Source: Apus apus (lineage: Eukaryota > Chordata > Aves > Apodiformes > Apodidae). Taken from it: a stretch of 64,000 nt of DNA. Numbering within the stretch: the first letter of the stretch is position 1; the number at the start of each line of letters is the position of its first letter. The notes under the pieces are model-generated. The model worked only from the letters and a program-made list of their open reading frames with translations, was not told where the DNA came from and ran no database searches. The stretch lies in NCBI RefSeq assembly GCF_020740795.1, contig NC_067285.1, forward strand, positions 14,128,001 to 14,192,000. Reading direction: 5' to 3'. This document shows, piece after piece, positions 28,701 through 39,350 of this stretch. The translations under genes were made by a program, and so were the position numbers.

Positions 28701-31700
28701 CCAGCACCTTGGACCCCTCTCTGCCAACTTCCAAATGCTACTGCTTTTTTTTTTTTTTTTTTTTTTTCCACAGAGTAGCCCCTGGAATGGTGCTCTGAGC
28801 ATGTGGCACTTTGGGAGAGAAAACCAGGACAGGCAGCTGCACATGGGCCATGCAGCCCAGCAGCACACCTGGTGAATATCTCCTGCTAGCTAACTGCAGC
28901 CTGTTTGTGTTGTTTGCCCTGCAATATTTTCCCTGATAATACACCTTTAATTAGTAAAGGACTAAGTGAGCTCAGGGAAAGAGGAGCACTGTGCTGAGGA
29001 AAGGCAGCAGGATGCAGAAGCACATCCAGGCATCTTTTACTCAGTGGAACCAGCCCTCATCCTCCTCTCAGGTGCTTGAAATGGGTCACAGCAGATCTCT
29101 AAACAAGCACACAAACCCAGGGGGAGTCTGGACACACTAAAGCTTGCCTTCCATCTCTCAGACCAGACCTCAGTCTGCAGTACTGCAAGATGGCAGCAAT
29201 TTTTAGTGGCAGCTTGGTGATGTGTCCCAGTGAAAAATGTCAGCATCAAAGCGACAGAAGAAACTAGGGAGCCTGAATTCCCACTTTCAGAGCTTCCTGT
29301 GCAGCACTGAACACCACCCAGGTGTCTTGCTCCCAGTGTTTCTCCATGCCTTCACACCTCAGTGCAGCGATATCCAAGCATCCCAGCAAAGTCAACTCAC
29401 CTGTTTTCCTCCCTCCACTTCCAGCCTCAGCAACAAAATAAAAAAAGCAAACAAACAACAAACCCAAACAACAAAGGATTAGCTGTTCTCTGCAGACAAG
29501 GAGGGAGCACAGATACTTCCAAGTTACTGCAGCAAAGCATACCTTGCTTTCCTAGTTTGTTAATTAGTTCAGTTCTCCTGCCTCAAGCTGGAGATTTTGG
29601 TCAGCCACAGCAGCTTTCAGCTAGGAGGCCCAGCCCCTGCACACAGCAGTGTCCTTTAGCAGTTTACAGAAACAACACATTAGTTGCTACAGTGAAGCCC
29701 TGAATACAGGGGAAAATCCTACTGTGCTGTGCACTGGACACACACACCAATAGACCTAAGTGTTCAGGCAAGGGCACACTTCAATTGATAAAGAAGCAGA
29801 ACATGATTAGTATTTCCCATTTTTCAGCAGATTAAGGTGTCTCTGGATAAGCTACCACCATGCCAGGTGTCCCTGTAGCATATGCATCCATGCTGAGCCC
29901 ATATTGGGAAGGGAACTCTCTGCCTTCACAACTCTCCCAGCCTTGGGATCACAAATTAGTACTCAAATACTGTCCAGCCTCCATTTGATAGGACAAGGGG
30001 TAATGGGTGGAAATTGGAGCATAGGAGGTTCAAGGTGAATATACGAAAAAATTTTTTTACTGTGAGAGTGACAGAGCACTGGAACAGGCTGCCCAGGGAG
30101 GTTGTGGAGTCTCCTTCACTGGAGACATTCAAAACCCACCTGGATGCGTTCTTGTGTGATGTGCTCTAGGTGACCCTGCTCTAGCAGGGGGGGTTGGACT
30201 AGATGATCTTTCGAGGTCCCTTCCAACCCCTAAGATTCTATGATTCTATGATTATCCCAAATACTCCCTGCCCTTAAACTCCAGCCTCCAACAGCTTCCA
30301 CTTCAGGGAGCAAAACCCACAGTAAATCCTTAATAACCCTTAAAGGATCAAGATAACCCATCAAGGGGCAACAGAAAAGCAGCAGATGACCAGCACATCA
30401 CTGATGGTTTTCTAACAACTTACTTGGGCAGAAGATACCTAGTCAATGATGGACAGAAAGAGATGTGATAGCTATCTCAAACCTTGCTTTTCACCAGCTT
30501 GCAGAGATCACCAACACCAGCCAAACACAGCAGGGAACAGCCTTTTCCTTTCCTTTGTGGGCCCTTTTTCACTCTCCACACCCAAACACCTTCCAAAAAC
30601 CAGGCAGCTAGTCCTCAACACTTCAGAGGCCAGGGTTCCCTGTCCTTGTACACACTACAAAGGTCAGTCAGCAAGTGACTGTGAAACTCAAGCAAGATCA
30701 AGCATGGAAGGTCCACACCACCTCCCCACCATGCACTGGCCCCCCAGCAGTGGCAAGTGGAGGCTGTTTTCAGTCCCAGCCCTTCTTCAGGCAAGCCAGG
30801 CAGTTAGCCATGCAGATGGTGGGAGTTTTGCTCTGTTTTTCTGCACTGAAAAGCCTAAGCCAGACAATGCCAGGGTTCAGTCCCAGTGCTGGGTAGCACT
30901 GACAGAAACACTCAGCTTCAGTGGAGCTCTCTGGAGCAGAATCACAAATTTGACAGTCCAGGCTTCCTGGAAAGACCAGTCTAGAGCCAGAGCTTTGCTT
31001 CATCATCTTAACCACAAACCACTTGGGCCACTACAGACACACAGGTAGGCCTCCAGTGCTGAGCAGGATACTCACAGATACTCCTAGTTTCTCCTACTTA
31101 CTCTTGAGCATCTAGACAGACTGAAATCATATTGTCAGAAATCCAGTACCAGCCCACAAGAAACTGAGCCAGAATAAATCCAGCAGCCCAGAGTGCAGCA
31201 TTTACACAACTTCTGTCATCCAATTTGGAGAGCACATCAGAACCAAAGAGCAGAGCTGAACTGTCATCTTTTCCAGGTGCTTTGCGACAGCAGCTGAGGC
31301 ACCCAGGGGAAGCAGCAGCATATGCTAAGAAGGGAAAGGCTTGGTCAAACAACATCTATAACGTACAGAGGGAGAAGCACAGATCCTTGGCAAAGTTATT
31401 CTTCATAGAATTATCCCACCCCAATGTTACCCCTGCATTTAGCCAAGGCTACTGGTTTCTGCAGGGAGATGTGGGATTGGCTTGGGGAATTTTGAGGGAG
31501 CACCTCCATGTCAAATGGCTCAGAGATGCTATTATAAGTGATATTCAGGATTTCTGCCTCTCTCAGCACAGCTGAAGGGACTCAAGGCAGTAGGGGGGAA
31601 TGACACCAGTGACAGTTTGAGGGGGGAGAGACAGAAAAGGGAGTTTTGCCTTCTTTTCTTCTGCTTTCTCTGAATTGGCCCACACACGCTTTAAATGGTC

Positions 31701-34700
31701 CAATAAAAAGATACAATTTCTTTACCTTTCCAGCTCTGGGACCCTGTGAGTTTTTGTTGTTCGGGTTCCCGTAAGGTTAAGTTCAGAGGATAAACTGACA
31801 CGCTGGGCTATGGGAAAAAGCCAGTTTCTTCAAATAAAGCCACAACGGTGCAAAAGAGACCCTGCTGGGGCTTTTATTTGGGAAAACAAACAGAAATGGC
31901 ACCAAGCCCTTCTGCTTTACGAACCAATTTAACTATAAAACCAATGTTCTCCCTCTCGGGGGTGAGGAGGGGAGAGAGACAAGACATGACAATAGTCCAA
32001 AACCTTCGGGGGAGAAAAAGAAAAAAAAGAAGAAGAAAACAGGACAAAAAGATTGTCTGTCCCCTTTTCTTTCTTGTCCATGGCTCCTTTTCTTAGCACA
32101 CGTGTGTTCTTGTAAAAACGATTAGATTGCAATTTGTATAACATGGTGACCCCCAAATTCAGACATTTAACCCCTTTTCTCTGCAAAGAATGCCAAGAAT
32201 GTCTTGTCTGTCTTTCTTTCCAACGGGAGGAGTAGGGGGGAATTCTCTCAAACTGTGATTTCTTGGAGAAGAGAAAAAGAGGGAGGCGAGGAAAAGAAGC
32301 AGGGAATTCTCAAAGCCTCTCGCCTTTCGCCCCACTTGTGTGGGAACAGGCGGCTGTATTGCTCCCTTTCTGGACAGAGCTCTGCAGGTCTCCTTTAGTG
32401 GGGAGACAAAAAAAATGGAGAGTCTAAATCAAAACAAAGCCATCTGTTTAAATGAGCTACTGCCAGCCAGTGGCAGAGGGGGTTCTTCATTCACTCTTTC
32501 CTATTCTTCTCTCTTGCCTCCGTTGATTCTCTCTCAACCCAGGGAAAAATAAAGATTGCTTTTGCTTTGGCTCAGAGGGATGAAACTGATTGATGTGCTT
32601 GGAGTGTCCAGCCCCCACCCACACTCTCTAATTGTTCAGGGCCTTGTAAAGTTGTCATAAATATGCCTGAACAGGAGTGCAAAGGCCACAGCGTGCCCTG
32701 GACATGCACACATCCAAAGGGCAGGAGCTGCCCTCATGCTCATCTGTAGTGAAACAGGGCCAAGACTGCCATGGGGAGGATAGGATTTAGGATCAACACC
32801 TGCATGTTCTCCCTCTTATAACAGTTTTACATTTAGGTTAAGATGTACCAGAGCCTCTTAACAAAAAGAAGGCAGAAGATGTCAAGCTTTTGTGAGAAGG
32901 CTCAGAAACATGATGTAAAAAACAAACAAAACCAAAATCAGAGATCAGTAAAGAACCATAAGGCCTCAAATGGTTTTGTGAACACATCTGTATCATGGAA
33001 AATATATTGCACAGACAAGACTGAAGCTCTCCATTATAGCCAAGAAACAGAGCTCTGAACACAACCAAGTCTGCTAAAAGGAACAGACATCCAAGAGACC
33101 ACCATTTAGCTTGCTGCTGCTGGGAGCCTCTTTTCTCCAGTGCTGGAGATAGTTGGCCATAGGCCTGGTGTCCTGCCTTCAACAATACCCAAGGTCTCAG
33201 AGCAAGGGAATCAAATCCTACAGTTTAGAGCCGCAGAACTGGGATAGGAATTTCACTTGTCAAGTGATTAATTCATGCCTGAAGGCAAGAGACCTGTTTA
33301 TATCTAGTCTTGCTGCACACATTTGCATTCACTTATGTAACGTAAGAACAGAAAGCTGTTTAGCTTACTGTTGGATCAGTTTTGGATTGGTTATTATGAT
33401 TTAAAACAGTGTTCAGCCAAGATAGAGATGCTGAGAAAGAAAACCAAACCTGAAAGGAGTAGGAAGCCCATTTCTCTCAAAGCCTGAAGAGAATTTGCTT
33501 GTCAAAAAAGTAATACTTAGCACGATGAATCTACAGAAAAACAGGGCAGGAGAGGGGATTCTGCATCTACAGCTTGGTATTATGATTCTTCTGACCCCCA
33601 AATCCCATTAAACTTACCTGTGCCACAATAATATCTGCTACCAATTGTCTCTCCTATTACCAGAGATCCACTCACTTCTCTGTGACCAGATGAATGCAGT
33701 TTAAATACCTGGGTGAAACAGACTCTCCACATTTCTTGGAGTCTGTTACCTTTCCTCTCAATCTAGCAACTTCAGTTCTGAATCCATTTGCTGCCTTCAC
33801 CAAACAGACTCCTTTTGCTATTAAATTACAGGGTCTCAAACTCTTGAAATTCAAAGCCATAGAGAGAACACCACCCTAAAAAGTCTCCTTGTGCATCTTG
33901 AGCCAAGCTTTTTACATTAAAAGCTTTTGTAGCAAGCCTTATAACCAAGAGCTAGACCCAAATATTCTAATTTCATTTATCTACTTCCATACATAAAAAA
34001 TCTGAGCACAAAAGGATGCAAAGCTAAGAAGGACTGGATTTCATCAGAAAAGCATCAGTAGTGATCAGCTAACCATGGTGTTCAGTGCTATATACTGCAA
34101 TTGTCAAATCACACTTGCTATTTAAGAAAAGCTCAGGGAGCCCAAGTTTTAAAGCTCTCCCTCCTAGTTGACAATTGCTCACATTTCCTCACTCAGTGGC
34201 TCTAAAGAGCCACCAAAGTGGATGCAGATCAACATATGCTGAAATGTGAAAGACAGCAACTAATTCTTGCCCACCCTACTGCACAGACAGATGTAACCTA
34301 GCAAGGGTCCCATGGAAGCACATACAAGAGATCAAGGAGCAGCAAGTTAGTAAACTTCAGCCAGCTGCTTATGATGGTAACAGCCACACTGGCTCTCAGA
34401 GTGGAAGAGCACAATGAAACAGCACTAGAGGCAAAGAGGGATTATTGACCTGCTCAGCAGCTGCCTGACTACCCTGAAAGACTCCTCCCCTCCGCTGAGG
34501 GCATCAGACACACACCTGAATCTCCTTTCTCCTCCACTCCCAAGCCATTCTTATGAATCCTCTACCTCCCACCTCCCCAAAACAAGCAGACATCAAAGGC
34601 ACCTGCCTTGCACACCTGAAGAGCAAGGGGGCCTGACGGTCAAGAAATGCAACTCTGTATCTTCCCCTTCATGCAGGCTCTATTTTTTTTTCCCCTCTCC

Positions 34701-37700
34701 CTTTGAAAAAGGTGGCAGAGATAAATGGAGAACAAAGAAACAAGAAAAAGCCACAGCTTTGGCCCGCACCCTGCCTATTACTTAAGGGGGAAGGAACTCT
34801 TCCGAAAGAGGAGGAAAAAAATGTGCTCGGACACAATGGCTCAAAAGGCCAGGCAGCAAACCGGGCCACTTTGTACTGCTAACAAGGGAAACCTAATTAC
34901 AGGAAGAGGGCAAAGAGGGACAGATAAAAGGGATACAAAATTTCAACATCTGTTGCCATAAAGGGATAAGAAGTGGGGAAACGCAAAGTGTCAGTTTGGT
35001 GTCAGTGACGGTGTAAAGCCACTTTCAAAGGGTTCAGGAGAGGGAGAAAAACCGAACAAGAAATTAGAGGGTTCTTAAAAAAAAACCACCAACAACCAAC
35101 AAAAAACCACTCTGCCAAAATGCTTTCAAAAGAGAGGAGGAGATGGACAAAGACTGGATATTTAAAAGGTAGAAGATCTGGGGTGGCTTGCAGGGCACAG
35201 CTAACTTTGTCTCAGTTTTCTTAACAGTTCTTGTGCCCTGCATCTGCCATGTTGTGTCACAAGAAAGGACAATATAGAACTTTGCATTTAAAGTGTTTAC
35301 AGCATTAAGACTACCATGCCAGACAGATCACTGGTCCATTTCAAACATCAGGCTTGGCAGAATAGCTCCAAAAATTTCTGAAAAGTGACCTCTGGAGTAC
35401 CCTACCTAATGAAGAAGCACCCTTGAGGCAGGGACATTTGTCTCCTGAAGGCATGCAGACCACAATAGGCTGGGGAGCAACAGTCCTCCACAGGCAAATA
35501 TCAAATGCTGGCCTTGGAGCTATTCCCAGTGGTGCACCACCCTTGTCTCCTAAGGAGCTTAAACTCCCAAAGGGCATAGAGGAGGAACAGGATATGAAGA
35601 AAGTTTCCTTTTATCTTGCTTGGCATTGAGTGGCTGTTCTGCTGAGCACTGGCAGATGATACAGCAAGGTCTGAGCAGAGAAAGGCAAAAGGGAGCAGAG
35701 GTGTCTGCCTTGCAAGAGGGACACCTGTCATATCCCTCACTGGCACGAGCAGCAAGGAGACTTGCAAGAGGCCAAGGAGTCAGAAAGGGCTGACACTTGA
35801 TGCAAGGACTTAAGTTAGTATCCAGTAGCCCATATTACTAATTGCTCTCCTTTCCTGTGCAGACCTCTAGTCACCTAAGTTATTCACAGCCCACCTCCAC
35901 ACACATCTTCATCCTGAGTGGCAGTAAGTGCACAGCAACTACCCCACCTCGAAAATCAATCAGATGGCACAACGTAGCATCTGTGGCATGAACTATGTTC
36001 TCCGGAGGTGCAGCTAGCCAGCTTCATAAGCATAAGAAAAAAATGACCTTCCCTTCATTACAGGAGAAAGAGCCAGGTGTAGCAGCAGCTGGAATTTCAG
36101 CCAGAGACTTGGCATGACGCGGTCATTCCCCTGCTTTAGACTCCCCTTGACAATTGCTTGTTGCTGCCTGTTGTGGCTTTGATCCAACGCCACCATCTCA
36201 GCAGACTCAGAAATGAAAGACAGTTGCAGGGGTGGGATGCAGTAAGAGGCGTTTCTTCTTCCTACTAAAAATGTCCTCAAAGACAAACCCAACCAAGCCC
36301 TTTTCAAAGCCCAGAACATATTTCCAGGTGAAGACATTATCCCTTTCCTCTTGGAGGGATGAGAATGGCTGCCCCAGGGTCAGGAAACAGCGAAGGTCAC
36401 AAATACAAAAACATACCATGACCAACAGCTACAAGCACCAGCCAACGACTTATCTGGCCTGGAACTAAGAAGATCAGTACACAAAAGGTTATTTAAGCTT
36501 TAAATCCTTTTGTAGCATGTTCCAGCTCTCAGCTGTTGGGGAAAAAGACCACCTACCCCAAGGGAAGAGAATGCCACAGAAACTGCTGCAATATTACACA
36601 CATCCTCACGCAGAAAAAATAACATCTAACTGAACTAACTGGTCTTGGACAGGACAAAACATCTAAGGATCCTGTAGTTTTAAAGAACACGTCTTAAGTG
36701 TTGTTCTAACCTGCCTCATTTTTTTTTTCACAAATAATTTGTCTGGGTTTTGCTCTTAGAGATAATGTTCTTGCCATGTCCAGTTTCTGCAGGTCAGACT
36801 CTGGCCCTTTCTGCCCCCAAGGAAGTGGTAAGCAGCAAACTCAGGGGGCCTGGCTCTGTCTGCCAGATGTTATCAGGACACATTGGGCACAAGACTTCTC
36901 AGTCCTGGGTAGCTCTAAGATTTGGTGTTTCCATGCCATGCTCCCACTTCTGGAGTCTGACCAGGGAAACAACATGTACAAGCCCCAAAGGAACAAATTC
37001 TTTACATGATTGCTTCTGGCAACACTGGAGTCTTTGAAAATGAATCCAAGGCTCTGCTGGGAAGAACAACAGTTTATAGAGAAGTCAAGACTTGGCAAGA
37101 CAGCTCTGTACTCCCTCGCTACGAATAATCACATCAAGCTTCACATGCTAGTTTCCCGGAGGTGCTACCTACTCATTCTCCTGCCCTACATGTGCTAACG
37201 AGACTCCCAGCCCATATACAGGTCCCCAGAGAGGAAAAGACCCACTGGCACGCTGCATTCCAGCTGTGACAGGTGAAGAGGGAAGAATAAGTTTGACACT
37301 CCAGCCATTGCAACAGAGGCCCAGTGGCCTAGGTTGCCTTGCCTTTTTTATTTGCCTGTCATTCAGGCTCTGACATTATTGAAAGATCAAACTCCGTTGT
37401 GCCTGTTCATTATCTTAATCCTATTTTCTCTGCAGCTTTATTATCTCTTCAGACCTTCTTGGGAAAGGCTGTCAGAGAGGCTGGGACAGGGAGGAAAGGG
37501 TTGCCTATCTTCTTACCCCTGCCAGATGCCTCTATTGAAGAACAACCAGAAGACTTGATGGGCAGGGGTATCACAGAACAGCCTGCATCTGTCTTTCCTG
37601 CTCTAGTTCATCCCTTGTGAGATGCACTCTTTGCAAAGTCTTTATTTTTGTTACTTCAGAGAAAAATAAACTGGTTCATGTTTGTACTTGATGCAGTTTA

Positions 37701-38767
37701 TGCAGACAGTTCAAACTATCTAAACTACAGATTAGAAGGCAACTGGCCTCAGACCCAACCTAAATCCACATCAACCCTCCTCTACTTTCTTTCCCTAAAT
37801 ACAGCCCTGCTGACACCCCTCAGGCCCTTTCTGCCATCACCCCCCTCTCTCTCCTCTCAGAGCCCACCCAGCTCACCTCAATCCTGATGGCACTCTCTTG
37901 ATAATCTGTGCTGTGCCACTCCTACTCAGAGCATACCAGTCCTGGAAAGTTGAGCTGCCACTCAATAATCCTGACAAATATTTCCTATCTACCGATCACT
38001 ACACAAAGACCCCTGGGCTGAAAGTTTCAAATTTGTCAGCAGTTGAGTCTCATGTCAGGATTTGAAGCCAACATTTCCCCAGTTACTAAGGTCAGCATCT
38101 TCATGGAACAGGAACTACTCAATGACCCCAAATCAGAGGCCACAGCAATTAACCTCCTCAATGCTTACTAAAACAGAGAGAAGACAACATGCCTAGGTCA
38201 CTTCTGTAGATAACCTCTTGCCACCCCTCACCTCCCTGAGCTACCAGAAACACCAGCCAAGACAAGATGACTGTAGAGTCTGCATTTGGCTCGGGCTTCT
38301 GAGCACCACAGACAAGCAGGTGAATGGGAGGATGCAGATCACCTTCCTTACCCCTCTGGCTCAGGCTGAAGCATCAGCTGAGACAGATGAAAAGGAAGGT
38401 GGAACGCACATATTCTGACTGTATACGGGTGATGGAAAGAAACAAGGATGGCTGTGCCATCAACTAGAAAAGCTGATAAGAAAAGTCAAGCTGCTCCCTA
38501 CTGAGTCAGAGCTACCCCATTTACATACACCTTTTCCACACCAGTTTGTTCTGCCCTCCACTCTGTCCCACATCTCATGTTGAAACATCCCTTGTCTACA
38601 CGGACTAAAGGAATGATTTTATGGCATCTCCAATGTTGCATTTCTGATTGTTATTCACTTCACTCATCGAGTCCCTCCCTATAACCTGGAAGCTCACTCA
38701 CCTCTCAAGGTCCCAGATTCTCAGAGGTGAAGTGTGTCCACAGCAGGCTGTCCCCGTCACAAATGAG
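25620..38767 (-). CDS. FBXW4: F-box/WD repeat protein 4, 3' part (last four coding exons; gene continues past the right edge)
   Basis: Substrate-recognition adaptor of an SCF (SKP1-CUL1-F-box) ubiquitin ligase. The four exons (38702-38767, 26269-26409, 25956-26097, 25620-25736) join in frame and give the C-terminal ~155 residues. Three WD motifs are visible: [21 protein letters not shown] and [12 protein letters not shown]. The C-terminal blade follows: [25 protein letters not shown]. They match the human C-terminal part, including [27 protein letters not shown] and [12 protein letters not shown]. Exon numbers 6-9 assume nine exons as in mammals. The F-box and first WD repeats are not recognised and probably lie beyond 64000. 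Intron 6 is 12.3 kb and intron 5 at least 25.2 kb. Both are expected to hold FGF8 regulatory DNA rather than FBXW4 exons. No disruption seen. Confidence 0.95.
25956..26097 (-). CDS. FBXW4: FBXW4 coding exon 8
   Basis: 142 bases; acceptor CTCTTGCAG, donor GTGAGA. It encodes [16 protein letters not shown] and [15 protein letters not shown], one WD blade. Confidence 0.97.
26269..26409 (-). CDS. FBXW4: FBXW4 coding exon 7
   Basis: 141 bases; acceptor CATTGCAG, donor GTGAGC. It encodes [20 protein letters not shown] and [17 protein letters not shown], one WD blade. Confidence 0.97.
27540..28080. promoter_or_regulatory. Enhancer-like island 1 (FBXW4 intron 6)
   Basis: Repeat-free block with CCTTAATTCTG near 27635, a FOX-type GTAAACA at 27727-27733 directly followed by a TCF-type CTTTGTG at 27735-27741, and TGTAATTCCC. 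Composition and word density resemble vertebrate developmental conserved elements. Conservation is not tested. Confidence 0.45.
28745..28767. repeat. Poly-T tract (23 T)
   Basis: Uninterrupted homopolymer in FBXW4 intron 6. Confidence 0.95.
29988..30253 (+). mobile_element. CR1 LINE 3' end fragment, plus orientation
   Basis: Non-coding 3' terminal part of a CR1 retrotransposon. It contains GAACAGGCTGCCCAGGGAGG, CTAGATGATCTTTCGAGGTC and CCTTCCAACCCCTAAGATTC, and ends in repeated GATTCTATG units, the CR1 tail. It is 5' truncated, as is usual. Insertion is non-coding within FBXW4 intron 6. Confidence 0.95.
31660..31890. promoter_or_regulatory. Enhancer-like island 2 (FBXW4 intron 6)
   Basis: Contains GAATTGGCCCACACACGC, GTCCAATAAAAAG and CTTCAAATAAAGCC, with CCAAT and HOX-like ATAAA words. 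No coding signal or repeat. Call from composition only. Confidence 0.35.
32530..32710. promoter_or_regulatory. Enhancer-like island 3 with PBX-HOX-type word
   Basis: TGATTGATG at 32587-32595 fits a PBX-HOX composite site. Nearby are AAATAAAGATTG, CTAATTGTTC and GTCATAAATATGCC (a HOX-like and MEF2-like AT core). No coding signal or repeat seen. Confidence 0.4.
34700..35060. promoter_or_regulatory. Enhancer-like island 4 (FBXW4 intron 6)
   Basis: Contains CCTTTGAAAAAGG, homeodomain CCTAATTAC (34893-34900), GATAA words and an E-box CATCTG. Repeat-free; word-based call only. Confidence 0.35.
37320..37470. promoter_or_regulatory. Enhancer-like island 5 with OTX-type TAATCC
   Basis: TTATCTTAATCCTATTTTC contains TAATCC at 37416-37421, the K50 homeodomain core bound by OTX proteins. 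Also GACATTATTGAAAGATCAAA. OTX2 positions the FGF8 domain at the midbrain-hindbrain boundary, so the word is noted. Confidence 0.3.
38702..38767 (-). CDS. FBXW4: FBXW4 coding exon 6 (isolated small exon)
   Basis: 66 bases, 12.3 kb from exon 7. Acceptor TTTTGAACAG with a long T-rich tract, donor GTGAGT. It encodes [21 protein letters not shown], flanked by split serine codons that complete correctly on the downstream side (AG + T). Human has the same block with [10 protein letters not shown]. Confidence 0.93.
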
Positions 38768-39244
38768 CTGTTCAAAAAACACAAGCAAACAAACAAAAAA
38801 ACAACACTTACTAATCCTCATGTTCTGAAGAAATAGTGCATGAGCAAGATAGAGAAAACACGCTACAAGACAGACTTTGAATTCTGGTTCAAGACTATTT
38901 CAGCATGTTCCAGCACATTTCACAAGGGGCAGCAGCAAAGGGAGAGGTGCTCCAGAGCTCTCAGTAGCTGAGCTTCCCAGATGCAGCAGGTCATGACTGC
39001 AGAGAACTGGCAGGACATAAAGATGCATTTGCATGTGCAAAGGGAAAAACCTAAAACAGGAACAGCTATAAGTTACAATGACATTTTCAAAACAGTTAGC
39101 ACAGTTTCAGATACAGTCAGCCCCGGAAGGTGCAGGAAGACACCATGGAAAATTCCCTGTTACTTCCTACTTCATGTCTCACTTCTGTTTGCTGGCAACT
39201 TCTGACCATAATCATGAATTGGCTGTAGCATCACAGGCCTAACG

Positions 39245-39350
39245 AATCACAGAACAGAGGTCTCCAGCCTGCTTAAAGCAGGGCCAATTTCAAAGTTGGA
39301 TCAGATTGCCCTCCTCAGTGCTCAAGAACTCTCTAATAGGGGTAGCACAG
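39245..39350 (-). mobile_element. Degraded CR1 LINE fragment
   Basis: Reads like a mutated CR1 3' segment in minus orientation: AATCACAGAACAGAGG, then CTGCTTAAAGCAGGGCCAA and GTTGGATCAGATTGCCCTC. Much more diverged than the copies at 30 and 55 kb. Confidence 0.5.

Larger units (their letters stand above)
26410..38701 (-). other. FBXW4: FBXW4 intron 6
   Basis: 12.3 kb without recognised exons. It contains a CR1 fragment (about 29988-30253), a 23-T run (28745-28767) and several enhancer-like islands listed separately. The stretches between those items hold nothing I can name. Confidence 0.85.

Noticed and set aside
30446-31048. 200-codon plus-strand open frame in FBXW4 intron 6
   Set aside because: No motif, no homology recognised, ordinary intronic composition; long frames of this size are expected somewhere in 64 kb.
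33330-33390. Possible ancient SINE/CR1 word (ACGTAAGAACAG...)
   Set aside because: Only about a dozen bases resemble the sauropsid retroposon consensus; too short to call.
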